64,000 nucleotides of DNA from Bacteroidales bacterium (GCA_016293845.1 JAEDDH010000011.1:1-64000); one strand, 5' to 3'. Counted from the stretch's first letter, positions 53,785-61,803 are shown. The notes: generated from the letters alone by a model not told the origin. A program made the numbers and translations.

Positions 53785-54071
53785 ACCCTTTCTTTTTTTA
53801 ATGATCGGAATGTGCTTATATCATTCATCACTTCGCTCAGGTCGATATCAAAATAAGGAAACCCCATATTATCGTACAAATCAATTAAATCCATTTTTTT
53901 GATACCCAAAATTTCGGCTGCTCGTCCGTGCGAGATTATTTTGTTGTGAATATAGGGATACAATAGTAAGGCGTTGCGTTTGAGTTGGTTATCGTTTTCA
54001 AACATATAATTGTCGGAAAGGTAGGTTTCCATAGCCTTAGGCACGGTTATTTGAATTGTAGCATATTCCAT
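53781..54071 (-). CDS. UPF0175 family antitoxin
   Basis: 96 aa. The N-terminus ATIQITVPKAME is a ribbon-like DNA-binding segment, and the helix ISHGRAAEILGIKKMDLIDLYDNMG followed by PYFDIDLSEV is the UPF0175 signature. It should bind and neutralise the PIN protein and repress its own promoter. It precedes and overlaps the toxin gene. A TATATTTG -7 element is 24 bases upstream. Confidence 0.85.
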   Translation of the reverse strand: MEYATIQITVPKAMETYLSDNYMFENDNQLKRNALLLYPYIHNKIISHGRAAEILGIKKMDLIDLYDNMGFPYFDIDLSEVMNDISTFRSLKKERV

Positions 54072-54094
54072 AAAGCCTCCTTGTTATTTATTTG

Positions 54095-54102
54095 CAAATA
54101 TA
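54095..54102 (-). promoter_or_regulatory. Promoter -7 element (TATATTTG on minus strand) of the toxin-antitoxin operon
   Basis: The reverse complement of 54095-54102 is TATATTTG, 23 bases upstream of the antitoxin ATG. Confidence 0.55.
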
Positions 54103-54138
54103 AACGAAAATTGTTAAAAATGCATATTATTAGATAGC

Positions 54139-54169
54139 AAAAAAAGAGGCACGATTTATCGTGCCTCGT
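54139..54169 (-). terminator. Terminator of the serine-palmitoyltransferase-like gene
   Basis: GAGGCACGA and TCGTGCCTC form a perfect nine-pair stem with a four-base loop. On the minus strand the stem is followed by seven T. Confidence 0.85.
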
Positions 54170-54192
54170 GTATTCAAAAAAATCAGTGTTGA

Positions 54193-55518
54193 TTAGAATT
54201 CCACTTTGCCAGATTGGAGTTTTGACCATGGGTCTACCTTGTCGGCTTTGTAGCGACCTGCGTCGAGTTTTGCCTTGCAAGCCTTGAATGCTGCGATGGT
54301 GCGGTCTACCTGCTCCAAAGTGTGTGCTGCGGTAGGAATTACACGGAACATTACTGTGCCTTTGGGAACAACAGGGTAAACAACTATCGAACAGAAAATG
54401 CCGTAGTTTTCGCGGAGGTCTAAAAGCATATTGGTAGCCTCGGCTGTTTGAGCCACGTAGGTAGCGTTGGGGTCGAGGTGCATATATACCGGAGTTACAG
54501 GCGATTGGGTTTTGCCTATATCGAAGCCCTCTTTCTTGAAACCGCTTTGGATTGCGTTAACAATTTTCCAAAGGTTTTCGCGGTATTTGGGGTTCTGCTC
54601 TATGAGGTCGAGACGTTTCAAGTGGCCAACAACCATAGGCATAGGCAAAGATTTTGCGTAAATCTGCGAACGGAGGTTCATACGGAGGAAGTCAACGATG
54701 TTTCTCGGACCAGAGATGAAACCGCCGATACCAGCCATAGCCTTAGCGAATGTGGCAAAATAGAGGTCTACTTTGTCTTGAACGCCAAAATGTTCGCCTG
54801 TACCGCCGCCGTTGGGACCCATTGTGCCGAATCCGTGAGCGTCGTCGATAAGAAGACGGAACTGATATTTTTCTTTCAAGTCGATGATACCCTTCAAGTT
54901 GCCGAGGTCGCCTGCCATACCGAACACACCTTCGGTGATAACGAGGATCGAACCGCCGGTTTCAGCCACTTTCTTGGTTGCAAGTTTAAGTTGCTTTTCG
55001 AGTTTTTCCATATCGTTGTGAGGGTATACGTAACTCATTTTTTCGCCGCCGCATTTTGCTTTGTGGAGGAAAATACCGTCCATAATGCAAGCGTGAGCCT
55101 CGTAGTCGTATACGATAACGTCGTTGCGGTCAACTATTGAGTCGATAATCGAAACCATAGCCTGATAGCCGAAGTTTACCACAAAGGCAGCCTCTTTTTT
55201 GGCGTGAGCGGCAAGACGGCGTTCCAACTCTTCGTGTAGAGTGGTTTGACCTGACATCATACGTGCGCCCATGGGAGCGGCAAGACCGTATTGGATAGCA
55301 CCGTCGGCGTCGGCTTTGCGTACTTCGGGGTCGTTGGCAAGACCGAGGTAGTTGTTGAGCGACCAGTTTAATACGGGTTTTACGCCGAAAGGTGTTCTAA
55401 AATTCATTTCAGGACCTATTTCACCTTCCAATTTCGGAAACATAAAATAGCCGTCACCACCCTGCTGATATTTGCCAAGGTCGGTAACTTTCTTTAATAC
55501 TTTTTCGAATAAATCCAT
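54193..55518 (-). CDS. Alpha-oxoamine synthase, probably serine palmitoyltransferase
   Basis: 441 aa, PLP-dependent fold type I. Motifs: LNWSLNNYLGLANDPEVRKA, NFGYQAMVSIIDSIVDRND, the cofactor-binding LLIDDAHGFGTMGPNG and the PLP lysine in FATFAKAMAGIGGFISG. The TFxKxxxxIGGF pattern is closer to serine palmitoyltransferase than to 2-amino-3-ketobutyrate CoA ligase, and Bacteroidota make sphingolipids with this enzyme. It condenses serine with an acyl-CoA in the first committed step. Assignment within the family is inferred; KBL remains possible. It has its own -7 element and terminator. Confidence 0.82.
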   Translation of the reverse strand: MDLFEKVLKKVTDLGKYQQGGDGYFMFPKLEGEIGPEMNFRTPFGVKPVLNWSLNNYLGLANDPEVRKADADGAIQYGLAAPMGARMMSGQTTLHEELERRLAAHAKKEAAFVVNFGYQAMVSIIDSIVDRNDVIVYDYEAHACIMDGIFLHKAKCGGEKMSYVYPHNDMEKLEKQLKLATKKVAETGGSILVITEGVFGMAGDLGNLKGIIDLKEKYQFRLLIDDAHGFGTMGPNGGGTGEHFGVQDKVDLYFATFAKAMAGIGGFISGPRNIVDFLRMNLRSQIYAKSLPMPMVVGHLKRLDLIEQNPKYRENLWKIVNAIQSGFKKEGFDIGKTQSPVTPVYMHLDPNATYVAQTAEATNMLLDLRENYGIFCSIVVYPVVPKGTVMFRVIPTAAHTLEQVDRTIAAFKACKAKLDAGRYKADKVDPWSKLQSGKVEF

Positions 55519-55558
55519 TTTATAATGTGTTTAAATATTATTGCATTATTATACGCGG

Positions 55559-55566
55559 CAAATTTA
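55559..55566 (-). promoter_or_regulatory. Promoter -7 element (TAAATTTG on minus strand) of the serine-palmitoyltransferase-like gene
   Basis: The reverse complement of 55559-55566 is TAAATTTG, 40 bases upstream of the ATG at 55518. Confidence 0.5.
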
Positions 55567-55580
55567 GAAATTATTTTTGG

Positions 55581-55635
55581 AAAAAATAATCTCCCACCAC
55601 TCGATTTTACCGAAAAGTTGGGAGATTATTTTTTT
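55581..55635 (-). terminator. Terminator of the C1 protease gene
   Basis: AAATAATCTCCCA and TGGGAGATTATTT pair around a 22-base loop with A and T runs outside, just after the protease stop codon. It could act in both directions. Confidence 0.75.
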
Positions 55636-55653
55636 TATACTATGTGGCGATTA

Positions 55654-57183
55654 TTATGCTTCGTCGTCAAAGTCTTCGTCGTCAAAGTCTTCGTCGTCGA
55701 AGTCTTCGTCGTAATAGTAGTCGTCTTCGTCGTCGTAATCTTCGTAGTCTTCGTAATCTTCTTCATCGAGGTAGTCAGAATAGTACGATTCGATGAGGTC
55801 GTCGTTGAGCCATTCGCCTACAAGACCAAGAATTACTTCGCGTTCTTCGTCGGAAGCCTCGCCGTCGGCTTCGCAGATTTCGAGCAAGTCGGCTGCTATT
55901 GTGGCGCGGGCACCATCCGAAAGGTATTTTGATAGGATTTCTACGGTTTCTTCAAGGAAGTTTTCTTTGTTTACCCAAAGATTTTGACAGTGTTTCAATA
56001 CCTTTTTGGGCGAATAATCGAGACCAAACATTACAAGCAGTTTTTTGAGTTTCTCCACTGCCAATGCATTTTCTTCTGCGGTAATTTCTGTCTCTTCGTC
56101 GCACCAACAAGCAAAATTATAGAATGCACCGAGACGGAAAACAATGTCGTAGTCGCCAAGTTCTTCGCACATTGCATTCCATTGTTCGTCAGACATTTCG
56201 GTAAACTCGTTTGCCATATCCACAAACATCGATTCTTCGCTGTCGTTCCAAGCCTCTTCCTCTAATTTGTCAGAGTCGATTTCGCCGTCCATACTGTAAA
56301 TCACCCAAGAGTCGCCGTCGTTGTAGTTGCGGTTCATCATATAGTCGTAGGGGATGTAGCAGTATCCTTTGTCGCCCCATTGGTGACCCCACGAGTTGCG
56401 CACGATAAACACGCGGTCGGGGTCGGAATATCCCACGCAGCACATAGCGTGTCCGCCTTCGGGTTGGTCGTTGGAGCGGGGCATTGAGATAAAACCGTTG
56501 CGGGGATTCATAAACGAACTGTAAATCTGAACGCCAAAAATAATGGGATAACCCTCGGCAAGAACGCTTTTCCAAGTGTTGAGGTCTAAGTCGATACGCT
56601 CAAACTTGCTGATAGAGTTGTTTTTAGCCTCAGAATAGCAGTTTTCGGGAGGACGCTGTTTGAATTTTTGGACAGCATAGGGCCAAGATTTTTCGCTACA
56701 AACGCCATTGTCGTGGAGGGCTTGGATAACGTCGTAAATCATTGCTCCATTGTCCATATTTACAGTGCCTTCGATAACGCGGGTGTTGTAATAGAGGAAA
56801 AGGCGGCTGAGGTCGAACTGGCTCTCCTTGTGCCACCATTTTAGATATTCGTAAGCGCCGGCAGTGGCGTTGGCAGTGCACGAACCGAGTTGACCTTGGT
56901 CTTCAACAGGCGACATATACGGACGCAAGTCTACTTTTGAAGGCAGGTTGTCGGCTTTGAGCGACGCGCTGTACTTGGGAGCGTCGGTGTTGGGAGCGGC
57001 TGCCTTGTAACCGCCCATTTTGATTATACTACCATCGGCACGTTTGATAACGCCCGCTGACTGAGAGTTGTTTGACGGGGAGTTTTCTCCGCCTTGGTTG
57101 CTGTTACCTTCGCCGCCTCCAAAGCACGATGCAAGCGACAGGGATACGGCAGTAGCCGCGATGATGCTTAAAAAATTTCTCAT
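55654..57183 (-). CDS. Papain-family (C1) lipoprotein protease with TerB-like region and acidic tail
   Basis: 509 aa. A lipoprotein signal ends in SLASC (Cys20), followed by a Gly/Ser/Asn-rich linker. The C1 protease begins near residue 83 (SKVDLRPYMSPVEDQGQLGS) with catalytic Cys102 in GSCTANA, His in EGGHAMCCVGY and Asn in VRNSWGHQWGDKGY, so it should be active. The segment from about residue 395 (IAADLLEICEADGEASDEER) looks like a TerB/tellurite-resistance helical domain. The last 50 residues are almost all Asp, Glu, Tyr and Phe, built from DDEDF repeats. Envelope-anchored; substrate unknown. Confidence 0.9.
   Translation of the reverse strand: MRNFLSIIAATAVSLSLASCFGGGEGNSNQGGENSPSNNSQSAGVIKRADGSIIKMGGYKAAAPNTDAPKYSASLKADNLPSKVDLRPYMSPVEDQGQLGSCTANATAGAYEYLKWWHKESQFDLSRLFLYYNTRVIEGTVNMDNGAMIYDVIQALHDNGVCSEKSWPYAVQKFKQRPPENCYSEAKNNSISKFERIDLDLNTWKSVLAEGYPIIFGVQIYSSFMNPRNGFISMPRSNDQPEGGHAMCCVGYSDPDRVFIVRNSWGHQWGDKGYCYIPYDYMMNRNYNDGDSWVIYSMDGEIDSDKLEEEAWNDSEESMFVDMANEFTEMSDEQWNAMCEELGDYDIVFRLGAFYNFACWCDEETEITAEENALAVEKLKKLLVMFGLDYSPKKVLKHCQNLWVNKENFLEETVEILSKYLSDGARATIAADLLEICEADGEASDEEREVILGLVGEWLNDDLIESYYSDYLDEEDYEDYEDYDDEDDYYYDEDFDDEDFDDEDFDDEA
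55661..55705. repeat. 15-bp tandem repeat encoding the acidic tail
   Basis: Three units of TCGTCGTCAAAGTCT (the third with one change) follow one another and encode (D/E)DFDDE on the minus strand. Such in-frame repeats can change copy number without a frameshift. Confidence 0.8.
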
Positions 57184-57238
57184 AAATATGTGTTTTAATA
57201 TGTTTTGCCTAATAGATGATTTGTTTGCTATTATTCCA

Positions 57239-57246
57239 CAAAAATA
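57239..57246 (-). promoter_or_regulatory. Promoter -7 element (TATTTTTG on minus strand) of the C1 protease gene
   Basis: The reverse complement of 57239-57246 is TATTTTTG, 55 bases upstream of the ATG. Confidence 0.45.
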
Positions 57247-57358
57247 CAGAAATTTTTTTTACACCTTTTATTATATATGCGAAAGGATGGCTAATTAATT
57301 TTTAACAAAAGTTAAGATAAAATTAGTATTTGGGCGGTAAACGGAATAATTTATTTTG

Positions 57359-57366
57359 TAAATTTG
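57359..57366 (+). promoter_or_regulatory. Promoter -7 element (TAAATTTG) of gapA
   Basis: TAAATTTG lies 49 bases before the ATG. A TTTG at 57329 is 26 bases upstream of it, longer than the ideal spacing. The leader includes a TTAATTAATTAATTAATT stretch. Confidence 0.5.
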
Positions 57367-57415
57367 CGGTGTTAAAAACACGAAATTTTTAATTAATTAA
57401 TTAATTTATAATAAA

Positions 57416-58414
57416 ATGATTAAATTAGGTATCAACGGTTTCGGCCGTATCGGTCGTATGGTTTTCCGCGCAGCCGTAGAAAACTTCGCAAAAGACATCC
57501 AAGTTGTAGGTATTAACGACCTTCTCGACGCTGACTATTTGGCTTATATGCTCAAATACGATTCAGTTCACGGTCAGTTCAATCACGACATCAAAGTTGA
57601 CGGCAACTTTATGATTGTTGACGGCAACAAAATCCAGATCTTTGCTGAAAAAGATCCCGCTAACATCACTTGGGGTGCATTAGGTGCAGACGTAGTAGTT
57701 GAATCTACTGGTTTCTTCCTTACCGCCGAACTCGCTGAGGCTCACATCAAAGCAGGTGCTAAGAAAGTTATTATGTCGGCTCCTTCTAAGGACGCTACTC
57801 CTATGTTCGTATACGGTGTTAACGACAAAACATACGCTGGTCAGACAATCATCTCGAACGCTTCTTGTACAACCAACTGCTTGGCTCCTATCAGCAAAGT
57901 GTTGAACGACAAATTCGGTATCGTTCGTGGTCTTATGACTACAGTTCACGCTGCTACCGCTACTCAGAAAACTGTTGACGGACCTTCTAAGAAAGACTGG
58001 CGCGGTGGTCGTGGTATCCTCGAAAACATCATCCCCTCGTCTACCGGTGCTGCTAAGGCAGTAGGCAAAGTTCTTCCTGAACTCAATGGCAAACTCACTG
58101 GTATGAGCCTCCGCGTTCCTACTTCTGACGTTTCGTTCGTTGACCTTACTTGCGAACTCGCAAAAGAAACTTCTTACGAAGAGATCTGCAAAGCAATGAA
58201 AGAGGCTTCTGAAGGCGAACTCAAAGGCGTTCTCGGTTACACCAACGAGGCTGTTGTTTCTACCGACTTCCGCAACGATCCCCACACTTCTATCTTCGAC
58301 GAGAAGGCTGGTATCCAACTCGACAAAACTTTCGTAAAAGTTTGCGCTTGGTACGACAACGAATGGGGTTATTCTAACAAAGTGCTCGAAATGGCACGCG
58401 TTATTTCTAAGTAA
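57416..58414 (+). CDS. gapA: Glyceraldehyde-3-phosphate dehydrogenase, type I
   Basis: 332 aa. NAD-binding INGFGRIGRMVFRAA at the N-terminus, catalytic Cys in SNASCTTNCLAP, and the conserved WRGGRGILENIIPSSTGAAK and CAWYDNEWGYSNK. Codons are strongly biased to C-ending forms (AAC, TTC, GAC), as expected of a highly expressed glycolytic gene and clearly different from the acyl cluster. It is monocistronic, with a strong terminator 27 bases after the stop. Confidence 0.98.
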   Translation: MIKLGINGFGRIGRMVFRAAVENFAKDIQVVGINDLLDADYLAYMLKYDSVHGQFNHDIKVDGNFMIVDGNKIQIFAEKDPANITWGALGADVVVESTGFFLTAELAEAHIKAGAKKVIMSAPSKDATPMFVYGVNDKTYAGQTIISNASCTTNCLAPISKVLNDKFGIVRGLMTTVHAATATQKTVDGPSKKDWRGGRGILENIIPSSTGAAKAVGKVLPELNGKLTGMSLRVPTSDVSFVDLTCELAKETSYEEICKAMKEASEGELKGVLGYTNEAVVSTDFRNDPHTSIFDEKAGIQLDKTFVKVCAWYDNEWGYSNKVLEMARVISK

Positions 58415-58441
58415 TTAGAATATAATCTCTTATAAAATATC

Positions 58442-58473
58442 GCCTGAGTGGTTTTCCGCTCAGGCTTTTTTTT
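58442..58473 (+). terminator. Rho-independent terminator after gapA
   Basis: GCCTGAGTGG and CCGCTCAGGC form a ten-pair stem (one G-T pair) with a TTTT loop and eight T after it. Confidence 0.9.
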
Positions 58474-58587
58474 AATATAAAAAAATTCCGTTTATGTCCT
58501 CAAAAAGTGGTATGAGGGGAAATAGACGCAATAAAATAACCAATATTCCGTTTTAGGTTCATAATTAACGCACAAATATTTTTAATT

Positions 58588-58794
58588 ATGGCAAAGAAAC
58601 GCACTTCGGTTGACCTTTATGTCAACGCTGTAAAGCGAGCCGACCGCGAGGAAGAGATTCGTCGGCACGGAAAATTGATTTCTACACGTCCTGCAAGGAT
58701 AGTAAAATCCAAAAAAATCTACTCACGTAAGGGTAACAAAAAAAATCCGGACCAATATGGTTCGGATTTTTTTTGTGCGTTGGTTTCTTTATAA
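58588..58794 (+). CDS. Small basic protein of unknown function
   Basis: 68 aa, very rich in Lys and Arg (MAKKRTSVDLYVNAVKRADR start), which suggests a nucleic-acid or ribosome-associated protein. No known domain is recognised. The last 18 codons run through a terminator-like hairpin (58738-58776), so the natural C-terminus may have been lost or the 3' end of the transcript overlaps the coding region. The ATG has a clear intergenic region upstream. Confidence 0.6.
   Translation: MAKKRTSVDLYVNAVKRADREEEIRRHGKLISTRPARIVKSKKIYSRKGNKKNPDQYGSDFFCALVSL
58738..58776 (+). terminator. Terminator-like hairpin overlapping the end of the small basic gene
   Basis: AAAATCCGGACC and GGTTCGGATTTT pair with one mismatch around a five-base loop and are followed by eight T. 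The hairpin lies before the gene's stop codon at 58792. Confidence 0.75.
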
Positions 58795-58870
58795 AGAAAG
58801 ATTTTGGGTTAAAATGTTTCTTTATAAAGAAAGATTTTGTATGGTTTTGTTTCTTTGGAAGGAAAGATTA
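58784..58870. repeat. Three tandem copies of a TTTCTTTATAAAGAAA-type palindrome
   Basis: Two identical palindromes TTTCTTTATAAAGAAA start at 58784 and 58817, each followed by GATTTTG. A third, degenerate one (TTTCTTTGGAAGGAAA) starts at 58850. In one frame each unit reads FLYKERF or FLWKERL, but the surrounding frame does not look like a gene. Confidence 0.7.
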
Positions 58871-58989
58871 CACCTTATTTATATAATCCCTCAATCCTTT
58901 TTCAGCAAAAACTTTTTTCAAAAAAATCTCATCAAAAACTTGATATTGACAAAAAGTATCCGTAAATTTGAAAATGCAAAAATAGTTAT

Positions 58990-59225
58990 TGGGCTGTGCG
59001 CGACGCACACCCATAGCCGAGAATAGTTTTGAAGAATTATTCGGAAGTTGTGCTGACTCTCTTTATATGAGAACGTAGGAAATTCTTTGAAGTGGGAGAG
59101 CAGCACGGCGACCGGCTCATATACCTATATGGGCGTGGTGTGCGGATGTTGTATCTTCGCTTCAAGGTTTCCTACGACCTTCATATAAAAGGTGTAACAT
59201 CAAGTGCTACCGCGCTTCTTTTTTT
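58990..59225 (+). ncRNA. Structured element with long-range pairing (possible RNA or repeat element)
   Basis: No gene fits this stretch. Helices visible: GTGCG/CGCAC; CCGA..AATA/TATT.CGG; GTGCTG.CTCTC (59050-59061) with GAGAGCAGCAC (59096-59106); CATATA/TATATG (59118-59131). A 28-base arm at 59064-59092 pairs with 59160-59187, matching at TATATGA, CGTAGGAAA and TTGAAG. The last pairing starts inside the loop of the GTGCTG helix, giving either a pseudoknot or two alternative folds. It sits 125 bases upstream of the lipoprotein gene. Confidence 0.45.
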
Positions 59226-59350
59226 CCTAAAAAATCCCTTCCGATAGTTTTCGATAATTTTATTTCGGCACTGAGCCGCGATATGGCACAGTGGACGAGG
59301 ATATTTGCAAGATGATTAGTATATTGATTAACCTATAATAATTTAAGAAG

Positions 59351-60199
59351 ATGAAGAAACGAACATTTTTAGTTGGTGCTGTAATTGCTTTCACAAGCAT
59401 TATATCATGCAATAATGGTTCAGGAGGCGTATCTTCGCAGAAATCAGATGATACAGTATCATCACAATTGTTGATTGAAGATAAGCCACTCACCAAAGAA
59501 GATTACTTGAAATATGCTACTTTGACATTACCGGCCTATGCCAATGAACAATACGAGTTGTTGAATAGCGAAATAATACCTATGATTTGTAGCCAAGTGG
59601 CTGAGAAGTTCGATAAAGATTTTAATAAAATACTTGATGAATATACCGGTATAGGTGGTGTAAAAGTCAAGCCAAGTTATGCAGACTTCCAAGAGGCTTG
59701 GCATTCAAATTTTGATTTTAATGATTATAGAAACCTTATTGACAAATATCTTAATGAATATAACAACACACTGAAAGATTATTATATTGATTATTGTAAG
59801 GAATTAGACATTGATAATATTTCTGTTAAATATCCTGTATGTTTTGTAAAATTTGACATTCCAAAAGATGGTATTGAAAACTATGTCAATGAAGAAATGA
59901 AACAATTTTATTGGGATATGGCGGATTATGCTGTTGACGGACTCCTTATTCTCTCGGAATTTGTGTCGGCTGGAACGACTACCCCATTGCTTATTGCCAA
60001 GTGGGCAAAAACCGGCTATGATGTCGGTGCTACTGTGGACGAATTGTTTTTGGATGACTCATTGGAAGAAAGTGAGAAACTTGAAATTGCAATTGTTGAA
60101 AGTTTTTTGCTTACAATAGAAAACTATTTATTAGAGGAATATGAAAGATGTTTCTCGTTGGCAAACAATCAAGTTTATAACAATATTAAAATGAAATAA
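59351..60199 (+). CDS. Lipoprotein of unknown function
   Basis: 282 aa. The signal peptide ends in a lipobox, SIISC with Cys20, so it is a membrane-anchored lipoprotein. The rest is acidic and helical, rich in Tyr, Asp and Glu, with no repeats or recognised domain; the stretch LSEFVSAGTTTPLLIAKWAK is the only mildly hydrophobic part. AT-rich codons differ from gapA. It ends one base before the TPR-related gene and is probably co-transcribed with it. I do not recognise it. Confidence 0.75.
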   Translation: MKKRTFLVGAVIAFTSIISCNNGSGGVSSQKSDDTVSSQLLIEDKPLTKEDYLKYATLTLPAYANEQYELLNSEIIPMICSQVAEKFDKDFNKILDEYTGIGGVKVKPSYADFQEAWHSNFDFNDYRNLIDKYLNEYNNTLKDYYIDYCKELDIDNISVKYPVCFVKFDIPKDGIENYVNEEMKQFYWDMADYAVDGLLILSEFVSAGTTTPLLIAKWAKTGYDVGATVDELFLDDSLEESEKLEIAIVESFLLTIENYLLEEYERCFSLANNQVYNNIKMK

Positions 60200-60200
60200 C

Positions 60201-60989
60201 ATGAAAACGAAAAATTATATATTTATAATTTTACTAAGCTTTTTGCCTGCTAATTATGCTTGTGGACCTATAAAGGCATTGGCTAAAAATTCATCTAAAA
60301 GCGTATTTTCTAAGGTCGTAAAATATTCAGGTAATTGTGCCAAATATGTTTTCGGATTTGTCAAGAAAAGATATACTGATCCTAACGATTTGATAGGAGA
60401 TATTAATACACTTTCCAAAAATATTGCTAAAAAATTCTTAAAAAACAAAGACGAAATCAAATCTTTTCTGTGTACATATACAGAACCTACAACAATACCC
60501 CAAGGTTCAGGTAAATATGGTGCCGATTCTGCAAGATGCATTCGTTATTTGGCATTGTTTACTGAGTATGTGAAACAAAAGGCATTGGTGGAGGCATATC
60601 CTTCGTGGTCAATTCTATTTAAGGAATACCCCGAATGTTCTCAAAATATTTATTCGCATGGAGTTAATATAGTCAAGACACAAATGCAATTGACTCAGAC
60701 TGCCAAAGAACAGCAATTGTGGGTTGATACATTAATGATAGTTTATGATCAACGAATTAAGTATTTCGCCCAAATAAGTAAATTGTACGGAGAAGCATAC
60801 ATTCTTGGTCGCAAAGGTGTGGATATGGCTAAGTATCGTCCCGCAATGGTTGACGCTTATTACGAAACTCTCAACAAATCGGTAGACCTTGGTCAAGAAG
60901 CAACCGAAGTAGCTGTATTCCAAACTGCTATGAAATCAGTTATTGACATGTACAATGCTGAAAAAAATCGATGCTTCGGTAGTTGTTGA
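60201..60989 (+). CDS. TPR protein, 5' part of a frameshifted gene
   Basis: 262 aa to a premature stop. A signal peptide (MKTKNYIFIILLSFLPANYA) is followed by about 90 residues of unassigned basic sequence. The N-terminal TPR-like region of a Bacteroidota family then begins (SWSILFKEYPECSQNIYSHG, TLMIVYDQRIKYF, YILGRKGVDMAKYRP). The true reading frame continues at 60968 in the next frame: after MYNAEK a run of seven A (60961-60967) shifts the frame; with six A the protein would read on into IDASVVVDRY. Codon use is AT-rich until about 60,820 and C-rich afterwards, so the 5' part may have a different origin. Confidence 0.7.
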   Translation: MKTKNYIFIILLSFLPANYACGPIKALAKNSSKSVFSKVVKYSGNCAKYVFGFVKKRYTDPNDLIGDINTLSKNIAKKFLKNKDEIKSFLCTYTEPTTIPQGSGKYGADSARCIRYLALFTEYVKQKALVEAYPSWSILFKEYPECSQNIYSHGVNIVKTQMQLTQTAKEQQLWVDTLMIVYDQRIKYFAQISKLYGEAYILGRKGVDMAKYRPAMVDAYYETLNKSVDLGQEATEVAVFQTAMKSVIDMYNAEKNRCFGSC

Positions 60990-61803
60990 CCGTTATCTTA
61001 TCATCACCGATCTTTTGCAGAAAAAACGCGCAGGTATTGTAGAGCGCATTGCAGGTGGTAAAGAAAAAGATCCCGCTGCTGTTCAAAAAGAACTCGACGA
61101 CTGCAACCTTGTAATCACAGGTGTTGACCAATTGTTCTCTAACAGTTCAGCTGCTCAGTGCGAAACCCTCAACAAAGCTTTTGAACCTTGTTTCAAACAA
61201 AACCCCGAAGATGTTGACCTTCTCCGCAAGATTGTTAACATTTTCGACAAAAAGGGTTGCACCGACCTCAAACTTTACGAAGATGCTACCATCCAACTTG
61301 CTGCAAAAGAGCACTCTGAACTCGCTTGCCGCAGTCTTGGTCGTATGCTCGACAAAAAAGGTCGTTATGATGAGGCAATCGAAAACTACAAGAAAGCTAT
61401 CGAATTTGCAACAGCTGACTTTATGAAAGCCAACTACAACTACTCTATTGCAGTAGACCTTTACAAACAGAAACAGTACGCTTCTGCCCGCACATACTGC
61501 AACAAGGCTCTCGAACAAAAATCTAACTACGGTCAGCCTTACATCCTTATTGCTATGATGTATGCAGCAAGCCCCGTTGGTGAAGATGCTTTCGAAAGAT
61601 CTAAAACATATTGGCTTGTAATCGACAAACTTAACCGTGCGAAAGCCGTTGACCCAAGCGTTGCTGCTGATGCAAATAAGCTTATCAACAGCTACAAAGA
61701 ATTATGTCCAACCAAAGAGGACGCATTTATGCACTCTATTACCGCAGGCACATCGGTAACTATCGGCGGATGGATTGGTGAAACCACTACAGCAAGATTT
61801 TAA
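60943..61803 (+). CDS. TPR protein, 3' part of a frameshifted gene
   Basis: Up to 286 aa if started at 60943, but the natural protein continues from the gene at 60201 with a +1 shift at the A7 run; removing one A gives a single 533-residue protein. Several TPR units are visible (SLGRMLDKKGRYDEAIENYK, KQYASARTYCNKALEQKSN), then GQPYILIAMMYAAS and the conserved end TAGTSVTIGGWIGETTTARF. Codons are highly biased, as in gapA, implying a well-expressed protein in its original form. Separate translation of this part is uncertain. Confidence 0.7.
   Translation: MTCTMLKKIDASVVVDRYLIITDLLQKKRAGIVERIAGGKEKDPAAVQKELDDCNLVITGVDQLFSNSSAAQCETLNKAFEPCFKQNPEDVDLLRKIVNIFDKKGCTDLKLYEDATIQLAAKEHSELACRSLGRMLDKKGRYDEAIENYKKAIEFATADFMKANYNYSIAVDLYKQKQYASARTYCNKALEQKSNYGQPYILIAMMYAASPVGEDAFERSKTYWLVIDKLNRAKAVDPSVAADANKLINSYKELCPTKEDAFMHSITAGTSVTIGGWIGETTTARF

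Noticed and set aside
55525..55932. Plus-strand frame rich in VFVV repeats
   Set aside because: It is the antisense of the protease's acidic repeat tail and spans its terminator; low complexity explains it.
58757..59026. Plus-strand frame with FLYKERF repeats as a protein-coding gene
   Set aside because: It starts inside a terminator hairpin and runs into the structured element; reported as a DNA repeat instead.
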